In this document: one piece after another, positions 21,065-33,000 of the stretch
How the letters are laid out: every line of letters begins with the position of its first letter
Position numbering within the stretch: position 1 is the first letter of the stretch
Source: Cydia pomonella
Lineage: Eukaryota > Arthropoda > Insecta > Lepidoptera > Tortricidae
Reading direction: 5' to 3'
DNA: 64,000 nucleotides
Assembly (NCBI RefSeq): GCF_033807575.1
Contig: NC_084721.1
Location: 3,534,001 to 3,598,000, forward strand
The notes under the pieces: model-generated
Databases searched by the model: none
Told to the model about the DNA's origin: nothing
What the model saw: the letters and a program-made list of their open reading frames with translations, nothing else
Position numbers and translations under genes: made by a program

Positions 21065-24000
21065 ATGAGCGAAAGGAAGAGCAAGAAAAGCGTACGTTTG
21101 TGATCCAAATCTGTTCATGATAACCTTTTTTGTTCTTATCCTCTTTACCACTAATTACTTGTATTTACAGAAAGCGGACATCGCGAAGCAGTTTGACTTG
21201 CCAGAGAGGCAGTCGAAGATCACATCGCTGCTGAACCAGGCCGGGCAGGCGTATTGCATATGCCGGTCTTCAGACAGTTCGCGATTTATGATGTTCGTAT
21301 TTTGGTCACCTTTTAATCTTGATTAGAAACTAAACTTGCTATAATTATCTGTCAGTAAGAAAGTTTTATATGGTACCTGTACGTTGAATACTATTCAATA
21401 TAAATAAGCAATACTTCTCTGTCTACATTTCTGAATTTAACGTTCAGGATGGCACTTCCACATTCATTTGCCGAGTTGGTTCCGATTTCACAAAGACAAA
21501 AATGGTTAGTAATAGACAACCATCAACAAATTTAAACTGTGGTACGTCTATTTCAGAGCCTGTGATGCCTGTGAAGAGTGGTACCACGGAGATTGCATAA
21601 ACATATCGGAGCGAGAAGCAAAGTACATAAAGAACTATTTCTGCGAGCGCTGCCGGGAGGAAGACCCTACTTTAAAGACTCGCTTCAGGCCGCAGAAGAG
21701 GGAGAATGATGATGAGCCGGGTAGGCATGCTATAGTAAATTGACATGTCTAATTTTCTTTAGTTGTTTGATTAGGCATTTGCAGAAGTGCATTTTTGCTC
21801 TCGTTAAACCTTAGACTAAGGGGTTTGATTATGATCAGAGTGGTATGCTCACTCTGTGTGGACCCGCCTAATAATGTTTATACTAATATCCAGATTTACT
21901 GCATTATGATATGCAGATTTTAAATTTTATGAATTAAACTTCCTTTTTTGTTACATGTTTCTGTATCTTCTGTCATATTTTTGCATAAATAAGCTGGGCT
22001 CAAAGAAAAGTATAGGCTAAAAGTATGCAGCTACTTTATGCTCTTAATAGGTACTTGTGTTAGCCACTGAAACAAATACTATAAGCAAAGAGAAAGTCTA
22101 CGAAAAAAAAAGGTACCCCTTAGTTTGACATCCACAACAGATAGCACTGTACAGCGCCATATGTTTTGCGTTCACTGAATTGTCTAAATGTCAACTTCAA
22201 AATTTATAGACCTGTACAGTTTTTTACCTGTCTAATTCGAAGCACGAAATTGTGTTAGATTTTAAGCATGTGAATCAATGTATCTTTGCTTTAATAACTC
22301 ATTTCTACTATACACCATAATTTGTTTTTACCACCAGTTCGAGATGACAGAAAGAAGAAACGCAAGGAGAAGGACCACTCGGAGAACAAGTCCAAAAGAA
22401 CAAGCAACAAAGATGGCTGCGGGGACTGCCCAGGATGCTTGCAGTTACAGGATTGTGGACAGTATGTTTTTCAAGCCAAGTTTTTACTGTTCTGAACAGC
22501 AAAGCAATCATTCGTTTGGTAAAAGGGCAATTGTTTGTTTGGTATATTGGAAACATTTGCTCCATTAGTAAATGGGAAGAGCAAATGTTTCCTCAAAACA
22601 AAATGCTTGCTCAGAACACTAAATGAAAACACTGTTTTCACATATCTTTCTTGTTCTATACATTAATAAATAAAATGCTTTGGAGATGAGTAATCTTAAA
22701 CATTTCCGTTTATATAGAGCCCTAAAACTTTTGCCATTTGCAATTTTATTTCAGTACTTGTGATATAAAGAAAGATGGAATATTACTGCTTTGAGCATGA
22801 TAAGACATCAAAGGTTTGAAATATTACCCCCTCCCCCCCCCACCCATGTCACGCAAAATAGGCGCCAGTCGTCGAGTTGCGGAAAATTGCAATACAATGA
22901 TTAGACTTCCAAAAGTTAGAATACTTCTTGAATTGCAGCTGTGAAGCATGTGAGGACATGTTCAAATTCGGAGGCAGCAACAAGCTGAAGATGAAATGTA
23001 GGCAACGGGTCTGCATACTCAAGAGTAAGAAGCCATCACGGCAATCCAGGTAATTTGTGTTAATAACTGAATTTAAACTATGGTCAATTTACATCAGTCT
23101 TTCGTGTGTTTGCATGATGTTCACAGACCCGAATTGACAATCATAGTATTATTATGTGGATATAATACTTCATAGACATATTAGTAGAATGCGAACTCTG
23201 CTCCAAAAAACATGCCAAGCGAGATAGCTTCAGGGAGAACTGTCCCTTTCTTTGAATATACGTACATTTTACTTATACTTTTTGGCAGTACAAAATTGCC
23301 TAGTAGTATCAAAAAGAATTCGAAATAAAGGTTGATTGTCAAAATAAATTTTGTAGCCACAGTAAATTTACTGCCATCTTTCTACACATGACAAAAACTT
23401 TTAGAACGCCATTTTAGTTTGATCCTTATTCTCTCACTGATTGGTGTTAAATTAGTTAAATATCAAAAAGTGTTAATTATTATTATTTTCCCTACAGCAG
23501 CAGCAACAGAGTGAAAAAGAAGCATCACGAACGAGAAACCTACGAGCCTGAAGAATCTATAGCGCACTTGCAGACCATGGAACCCAGACAATGCTACGGA
23601 CCCCAATGCACCCGAGCGGCGCTGTATGGGTCCAAGTATTGCTCGTCGCAGTGCGGCATCAGGCTGGCCACAGCTAGGATTTATCAAGTGAGTAATATTG
23701 AATCTATTCGCTATGAGCACGACTGTCACGCAACCTAGCGTCCGCAAATCTAGGGGAAAACGTTAATTCACATCTTATAAAACTACTCCAAAACTAAAAA
23801 CTACTGAACGTATTTTCATACGACTTTCATCTATCAATAGAGTGATTCTTGAGGAAAGTTGAGGTTATACAAAAGTTATACTACTTGCTAAGGTTTTGTG
23901 TAAATTCTAGAAAAAGATCACATAATATGTGTCATTTGCAAAGCTATTTACACAGTATTAATAATTATCAAATTAAATATGTTAGTTATATTAAGCATTT

Positions 24001-27000
24001 CATACAAATTACGATGGTCCCTTACACCATACAATTTAAATGAATATTTCAGAAGTAGTCGTAAATTAAAGTTTCATTTCGAGTTCTATAAATTCTAATG
24101 TTTACCACCTTATGCGCTGGGATCGCTTTACTTCCACCATGCACTTCGCTCGGTCCCAATAGCCCCATTGCACATGGAGTCTAGGCAATGCTATGGACCC
24201 CAAGGCACTCGAGCGGCGTCGTACGGGTCGAAGTACTGCTCATCGCTGTGTTGGATCAGGTTGGCTACAGCTCGGATTTTTTAGGATGAACTACTATCCT
24301 GTCCTCAATAACTTGTCTTTTAGTCCAGGAAGCTCCCCATGCGCTTCACCCAACTTTTATATTAGGTACATAACTAATTGAGGCTTGTAAAGTTTTATGA
24401 ATAAAGGGGTAAATTTGGAGCCTTTCGCAGCGCCCCCCATGGAATCACTACGCCCCCAAGGGCGTGCCTGCCTGGGACGCGCCTCACTTGTTGAGAAAGA
24501 AGTGTAAAAATTTCTATTAAAGTACTTATAGTTATGCAAATGTTTTGTAATTTCTTCGCAGTAATCACGAAAAGCACTATGTAATGAGTCGGTCGGAAAC
24601 GCTAAAGATGGACTGACGTGTCTCAAACTCACTCCTCCATCTTTGAGCGGTTTTCCAGCCTCTCCTAGAATGTACTATTAGACCTATATCGTATCGGCAG
24701 GTGCTCCCCCAGCGCATCCAGGAGTGGTCGCTGTCCAGCTGCGTGGCCGAGCAGCGCAACCGCAAGGCGCTGGAGGTGGTCCGCGGCGGGCTGGCGCGCG
24801 CGCAGGCGGCGCTGCGGGCGCTGGACCAGCAGCACGCCGCGCTGGACGCCGCCGTGCACCGGGCGCGGCGCGCCGCCGTGCAGGACCAGCCCGAGAAGGT
24901 GAGAGGCGCAGGCGGCCCTCAGGGCGCTGGACCAGCAGCACGCCGCGCTGGACGCCGCCGTGCACCGGGCGCGGCGCGCCGCCGTGCAGGACCAGCCCGA
25001 GAAGGTGAGAGGCGCAGGCGGCCCTCAGGGCGCTGGACCAGCAGCACGCCGCGCTGGACGCCGCCGTGCACCGGGCGCGGCGCGCCGCCGTGCAGGACCA
25101 GCCCGAGAAGGTGAGAGGCGCAGGCGGCCCTCAGGGCGCTGGACCAGCAGCACGCCGCGCTGGACGCCGCCGTGCACCGGGCGCGGCGCGCCGCCGTGCA
25201 GGACCAGCCCGAGAAGGTGAGAGGCGCAGGCGGCCCTCAGGGCGCTGGACCAGCAGCACGCCGCGCTGGACGCCGCCGTGCACCGGGCGCGGCGCGCCGC
25301 CGTGCAGGACCAGCCCGAGAAGGTGAGAGGCGCAGGCGGCCCTCAGGGCGCTGGACCAGCAGCACGCCGCGCTGGACGCCGCCGTGCACCGGGCGCGGCG
25401 CGCCGCCGTGCAGGACCAGCCCGAGAAGGTGAGAGGCGCAGGCGGCCCTCAGGGCGCTGGACCAGCAGCACGCCGCGCTGGACGCCGCCGTGCACCGGGC
25501 GCGGCGCGCCGCCGTGCAGGACCAGCCCGAGAAGGTGAGAGGCGCAGGCGGCCCTCAGGGCGCTGGACCAGCAGCACGCCGCGCTGGACGCCGCCGTGCA
25601 CCGGGCGCGGCGCGCCGCCGTGCAGGACCAGCCCGAGAAGGTGAGAGGCGCAGGCGGCCCTCAGGGCGCTGGACCAGCAGCACGCCGCGCTGGACGCCGC
25701 CGTGCACCGGGCGCGGCGCGCCGCCGTGCAGGACCAGCCCGAGAAGGTGAGAGGCGCAGGCGGCCCTCAGGGCGCTGGACCAGCAGCACGCCGCGCTGGA
25801 CGCCGCCGTGCACCGGGCGCGGCGCGCCGCCGTGCAGGACCAGCCCGAGAAGGTGAGAGGCGCAGGCGGCCCTCAGGGCGCTGGACCAGCAGCACGCCGC
25901 GCTGGACGCCGCCGTGCACCGGGCGCGGCGCGCCGCCGTGCAGGACCAGCCCGAGAAGGTGAGAGGCGCAGGCGGCCCTCAGGGCGCTGGACCAGCAGCA
26001 CGCCGCGCTGGACGCCGCCGTGCACCGGGCGCGGCGCGCCGCCGTGCAGGACCAGCCCGAGAAGGTGAGAGGCGCAGGCGGCCCTCAGGGCGCTGGACCA
26101 GCAGCACGCCGCGCTGGACGCCGCCGTGCACCGGGCGCGGCGCGCCGCCGTGCAGGACCAGCCCGAGAAGGTGAGAGGCGCAGGCGGCCCTCAGGGCGCT
26201 GGACCAGCAGCACGCCGCGCTGGACGCCGCCGTGCACCGGGCGCGGCGCGCCGCCGTGCAGGACCAGCCCGAGAAGGTGAGAGGCGCAGGCGGCCCTCAG
26301 GGCGCTGGACCAGCAGCACGCCGCGCTGGACGCCGCCGTGCACCGGGCGCGGCGCGCCGCCGTGCAGGACCAGCCCGAGAAGGTGAGAGGCGCAGGCGGC
26401 CCTCAGGGCGCTGGACCAGCAGCACGCCGCGCTGGACGCCGCCGTGCACCGGGCGCGGCGCGCCGCCGTGCAGGACCAGCCCGAGAAGGTGAGAGGCGCA
26501 GGCGGCCCTCAGGGCGCTGGACCAGCAGCACGCCGCGCTGGACGCCGCCGTGCACCGGGCGCGGCGCGCCGCCGTGCAGGACCAGCCCGAGAAGGTGAGA
26601 GGCGCAGGCGGCCCTCAGGGCGCTGGACCAGCAGCACGCCGCGCTGGACGCCGCCGTGCACCGGGCGCGGCGCGCCGCCGTGCAGGACCAGCCCGAGAAG
26701 GTGAGAGGCGCAGGCGGCCCTCAGGGCGCTGGACCAGCAGCACGCCGCGCTGGACGCCGCCGTGCACCGGGCGCGGCGCGCCGCCGTGCAGGACCAGCCC
26801 GAGAAGGTGAGAGGCGCAGGCGGCCCTCAGGGCGCTGGACCAGCAGCACGCCGCGCTGGACGCCGCCGTGCACCGGGCGCGGCGCGCCGCCGTGCAGGAC
26901 CAGCCCGAGAAGGTGAGAGGCGCAGGCGGCCCTCAGGGCGCTGGACCAGCAGCACGCCGCGCTGGACGCCGCCGTGCACCGGGCGCGGCGCGCCGCCGTG

Positions 27001-30000
27001 CAGGACCAGCCCGAGAAGGTGAGAGGCGCAGGCGGCCCTCAGGGCGCTGGACCAGCAGCACGCCGCGCTGGACGCCGCCGTGCACCGGGCGCGGCGCGCC
27101 GCCGTGCAGGACCAGCCCGAGAAGGTGAGAGGCGCAGGCGGCCCTCAGGGCGCTGGACCAGCAGCACGCCGCGCTGGACGCCGCCGTGCACCGGGCGCGG
27201 CGCGCCGCCGTGCAGGACCAGCCCGAGAAGGTGAGAGGCGCAGGCGGCCCTCAGGGCGCTGGACCAGCAGCACGCCGCGCTGGACGCCGCCGTGCACCGG
27301 GCGCGGCGCGCCGCCGTGCAGGACCAGCCCGAGAAGGTGAGAGGCGCAGGCGGCCCTCAGGGCGCTGGACCAGCAGCACGCCGCGCTGGACGCCGCCGTG
27401 CACCGGGCGCGGCGCGCCGCCGTGCAGGACCAGCCCGAGAAGGTGAGAGGCGCAGGCGGCCCTCAGGGCGCTGGACCAGCAGCACGCCGCGCTGGACGCC
27501 GCCGTGCACCGGGCGCGGCGCGCCGCCGTGCAGGACCAGCCCGAGAAGGTGAGAGGCGCAGGCGGCCCTCAGGGCGCTGGACCAGCAGCACGCCGCGCTG
27601 GACGCCGCCGCGCTCCGGGCCCGGCGCGCCGCCGTGCAGGACCAGCCCGAGAAGGTGAGAGGCGCAGGCGGCCCTCAGGGCGCTGGACCAGCAGCACGCC
27701 GCGCTGGACGCCGCCGCGCTCCGGGCCCGGCGCGCCGCCGTGCAGGACCAGCCCGAGAAGGTGAGAGGCGCAGGCGGCCCTCAGGGCGCTGGACCAGCAG
27801 CACGCCGCGCTGGACGCCGCCGCGCTCCGGGCCCGGCGCGCCGCCGTGCAGGACCAGCCCGAGAAGGTGAGAGGCGCAGGCGGCCCTCAGGGCGCTGGAC
27901 CAGCAGCACGCCGCGCTGGACGCCGCCGCGCTCCGGGCCCGGCGCGCCGCCGTGCAGGACCAGCCCGAGAAGGTGAGAGGCGCAGGCGGCCCTCAGGGCG
28001 CTGGACCAGCAGCACGCCGCGCTGGACGCCGCCGCGCTCCGGGCCCGGCGCGCCGCCGTGCAGGACCAGCCCGAGAAGGTGAGAGGCGCAGGCGGCCCTC
28101 AGGGCGCTGGACCAGCAGCACGCCGCGCTGGACGCCGCCGCGCTCCGGGCCCGGCGCGCTGCCGTGCAGGACCAGCCCGAGAAGGTGAGAGGCGCAGGCG
28201 GCCCTCAGGGCGCTGGACCAGCAGCACGCCGCGCTGGACGCCGCCGCGCTCCGGGCCCGGCGCGCCGCCGTGCAGGACCAGCCCGAGAAGGTGAGAGGCG
28301 CAGGCGGCCCTCAGGGCGCTGGACCAGCAGCACGCCGCGCTGGACGCCGCCGCGCTCCGGGCCCGGCGCGCCGCCGTGCAGGACCAGCCCGAGAAGGTGA
28401 GAGGCGCAGGCGGCCCTCAGGGCGCTGGACCAGCAGCACGCCGCGCTGGACGCCGCCGCGCTCCGGGCCCGGCGCGCCGCCGTGCAGGACCAGCCCGAGA
28501 AGGTGAGAGCCGGGAGCCCCGGGTATGTCCTTAAATTACGTCCAAAAGAGAGGTATGGCCATTGTGAATGTCATCTCGCAGGATGCAGCACTGCGAATGT
28601 CATTCCAGATCTAGAGCAGAGCCGAACTGGGTATACTTCCCCAGAAAACCGCAGCCAAATATCACTAGACTCTACTCATGGTGTTGTGTTCCTGCCGGTG
28701 AGTAAGGTTGCCAGAGCTCAACGAGAGTGCGCAGTGTTAGGGTCGGCAACGCGCATGTAACTCCTCTGGAGTTGCAGGCGTCCATAGGCTACGGAGACTG
28801 CTTACCAACGAGCGGGCCATATGCTTGTTTGCCACCGACGTAGTATTTAAAAAAGGGTAGGAGAGTAAAAAAATACTTTTCCAAGGATCAATGCTATTGC
28901 ATAAACGTGTGTCTTAGAGGAAATTGTACCCCCAAATTTGACAACCGAGAAAAATGGTGATGTACGACGCCTTACGTTTTATGTTAGGTAAACTAGTGAA
29001 TGGTCAAACGTAAACTTTTGTCAACCAGAGTTCACGCAATGTACGGAGGAGGTAAGTATTAAGCAGTCAAGGTTGAAACACGAATTTATCTTAGACTCTA
29101 GATACACATTTAATACAATATATGAATATCAATCAATAATTTATTCAGCAAATACACCATAGGGACACTTTTAAATGTCAAAGTTTAACAATAAATGAAA
29201 ATAGAAAAATACAAATATGGAATCAATTAAATATTAGATACTTTACTGAAGATGTATACAGTCTCTAAATGTCGAATAACACAAAAGAACTATGATAAAA
29301 AAAAATACAAACAACAAATTAGAGATGCAAAAGTCTGTAAGTGTCGGAGACAAAATATAATTTTAAAAAAATCGTTAAATTATCCTTAGAAATGTAAAGG
29401 CTCTCCAAGACTTATTTATTTAATCGTGGCAGCTTAGGCCGGTATAGTCACATAGGCAAAATTATACATATACACATACAGTATTATTTATAAGGCAACA
29501 TCCAAGGTTTGCAACCATTGCACAGCATCGGGCGTCAAGTCTAATAGATCATCCGGGCTACCCGAGTATGCGCGGAGTGGGCACCGCTGGATGATGTGCT
29601 CCATAGTCTGGTCCTCGATGCCGCAGTCGCTTAGCGCGGAGTCTCTCCTACCCCACTTATGCCGGATCATCGTTGCATCGTCCGTGCCCGGTTCTTAAGC
29701 GGTTTAAGCGACACCATAGTTTCCTAGGAAGGTCGGTCCCCTTGTTCATCATAGTCGGGTCGATATTCCCGGCCGGGGTGCCGTCAGCTTGCCTCATCCA
29801 TTCTTGTTTCCAGAGCTGCTGTACATCGAAGGAATTTTATGTGAGTGTTGCAGCGGCTGCGTATGCCGGGCGACGGGACTTAAGTCTCGCCATAGGCGGG
29901 TTGGTAAACTCCTGATGCATTGGGAGAGAAGGACATGCTCTAATTTTGTTATTCTCCCTTAGCAGTGCTCTCCAAGACTTGAATTCTTATATAAATAATT

Positions 30001-33000
30001 AAAAAACAAGAAATTAAATCAGAAAAACAAATAAGAACTGAAAGTAGTGTCTCACAATATGTGCCTAAATATGATTGTTATAAATGCCATCATAGATTTG
30101 AGAAAATCTAATTTTCACCAACCAATCTCGGAAACCGACTTTACACAAACCATAACATAAACATAAACTGTTCCACCAACAGGAGGCCGACGACGAAACC
30201 TCCATGTACTGCATCACGTGCGGCCACGAGATCCACTCGCGCACCGCCGTCAAACATATGGAGAAGTGCTTCATCAAGTACGAGGCGCAGGCCTCCTTCG
30301 GCTCCAGGCATCGGACTCGCATCGACGGACAGAGCATGTTCTGCGACTACTACAACCCTGCTAATGGGACCTACTGCAAGAGGTTACGGGTAAGTTCTTA
30401 TATTAACCGCCTGCGGAATTTGCTATAGTAAACCTATTGAGATGCATCGTCAAACATTATGGACAAGTGCTTCATCAAGTGCGAGGCGCGGGCCTCCTTC
30501 GGTTCAAGGGGGGCTACCGCGAACCACGTTCGACTTGTTGCCTCTCTGTCGCACTTGTAAATTCGTACGTAAGTGTGACAGGAAGGCAACACGTCGAACT
30601 TAGTTCGCGGTAGGCCCTCAGGCATCGGACTCGCATAGACAGACAGAGCATGTTCTATGACTACTACAAACCTGCTAATGGGACCTACTGCAAGAGGTTA
30701 CGGGTAAGTTTTTATATTAAGAGGCCGATTTAGCCGATGAAATTGTACATCTTTTGTTAACTATTAGAAATAACGATTTGTTAGATGAGTTTCCCAAACG
30801 CAGTTATTCCTTGCAGCTAATTTTCTTTTCGCCGTTATTCATAGTCGCAAATTTTCCCACTTTTTAAATTTCCCTGTCTTACTATTTTCCAGTAGCGACT
30901 TTCATGACCGCATTTGTTCATAAACGCATTTTTTCAGATTCGTTTTATTACTCTGTAGTTTATTTATTGCTCGCAATATTTCCCTAAAGCAATTTTTAAC
31001 ATGCTTGCATTTGTTTACAAACGTGTTTTGTTTTATTCGTTTTGTTATAATTCCTTAGAACATATATTAAGTAAGTTTCTCGGTAAATATAAAGTTATTT
31101 AGTTATTTTGTCCGGAATCCTAATAGAATAATTAGATCAAGATTATCTAACTGCAAATATCATAACCTGTATACCTATCTAAAAGTTTTGTTCAACTTTT
31201 CACATTTGTATTTCCACAACAATGATGTGTTGTTAAATATATTTATTTTCATAACAAAAATCAAATCCTGTACGGTCAGCTGCAAATGTTATATCGATAC
31301 AAAATATCGACGTGTCAAAAATACACTACCTTAATGAGGACAATGAGGTTGTGTATACATATTTATAGCGTTCTGATTGTATCCATATTTTTGTAATTGA
31401 CCATACCTCTTGTTCTTGTCCGCAACAACATACATTAGAAAATTAATACTTATGGATTCTAAACAAATTAAAAATAATGATTCCCTTCCCTTTATTCATT
31501 TAAAGTATTATGATTATTTTTAACATTTTCAAATCGACTATTCGACCCCACACACCTCTGGTGGGAGAAAACGTTTAGGAAATATAGCTACGGAAAAAAA
31601 CACAACAAGGAAAAAAAAGAATTCAGAAATTAACTGCAGGTTAAAATTCAGACAAAAAAATATCAGAAAGAGAAGCAAAGCGACTGTAAAAATAAGCTGC
31701 CGGACAAAAAAGTGACTAGGATAATCGCTTTCGGGAAAAAATGCGAAAAGAAAATTAGCTGCAAGGAATAACTGCGTTTGGGAAACTCATCTAACAAAGT
31801 ACTGGTTTCTAGCACGTCTTGTTATCTTTCATTTTAATAAATAAATTTTTAGAAAACAGACTCTTAATTAGTAATGTTTTTTTTTTCTGATGGACGTTTA
31901 GTCAAACGCGTGTAAAGCAGTGATTTTATTTGTAAATTTCGTAAAGTTTGGACTGCTAAAAATGGTAATTTCGTATTACACATATCCTGTACTTCAACTT
32001 TAATAAACTACATTTTTGTTATTTTAATTTTGAAGTAGTGTAAATGAAAGTTAGACGAAATCAATTTTCTCCAGAAATTATTAGATTAGATTATTTTATT
32101 TCATGATATAAATTTCAATACAATTTTTTTTTTTCGAAATAAGTGAAATTTTTTCTGAAAATCGACTTAACTTCAACGTAATTTTTATACATAACAATCT
32201 TCAACATTCGCTGAAACTGTTCTTATACATCATTTTGTATAATTTACCCCCATCATTTTTTGATGAATTTTTAAAAACTGTCCCTTCTCACATATTACCG
32301 GGGACGCACGCTTGCTACATCATTATTATAAAGCAAGATGAGAAGACGTGCTAAAAGAAACTAATACTTGTTATCTAGATATTACGTAACAAAAGGTGTA
32401 CAATTTCAACGACTAAATCTATCAATTTTAAATTTTTTCTCTTAAATCGTTACCGGATTCTCCGCATTTTCAGTTAAATTCGCAATAGTAAAAATCATCG
32501 AATCATATCGTAATTCCAGGTAATGTGCCCCGAGCACTTCAAAGACCCCAAAGTGAGCGACACGGACGTGTGCGGCTGCCCGCTCGTGCGGCGCCTGTTC
32601 GAGCCCACCGGGGACTTCTGCCGCGCGCCCAAGAAGGCCTGCCTCAAGCACTACCAGTGGGAGAAGCTCAGGAGGGCGGAGATCGACATGGAGAGAGTCC
32701 GGCAGTGGCTGCGCGCTGACGAGCTGGTGGAACAGGAGAGGAGCATCAGGCATGCCATGGCTTCTAGGTATGTTTTTATACGGTGTTTTAAGAAATCCTG
32801 TCTCAAACATGACCATGAGATGCTTAGGAGGGCGGAGATTGACATGGAGACAGTCAGACAATGGTTGAGGGCTGATGAATTAGTGGAACAGGAGGGGAGC
32901 ATCAAGCATGCCATGACGTGTAGGTGAGAACTTTATATTGATTTCTGAAAGTATTTTAAGAAGTCTTCTTAAAAACCAGTGGGCAGAAATTGACGATAGA

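Noticed and set aside
22340..22570. Minus-strand 85-residue frame over Cxxc1 exon 4
   Set aside because: Shadow of the CXXC exon on the opposite strand.
24899..28502. Regular 106 bp array considered as a CRISPR array or satellite unrelated to genes
   Set aside because: There are no unique spacers; every unit is exon 7 sequence plus its donor. The genome is an insect's.
24960..28760. Dozens of overlapping 78-94 residue Arg/Pro/Gly-rich frames on the plus strand
   Set aside because: They are off-frame translations of the exon 7 array and repeat with the 106 bp period. The encoded composition reflects GC content only.
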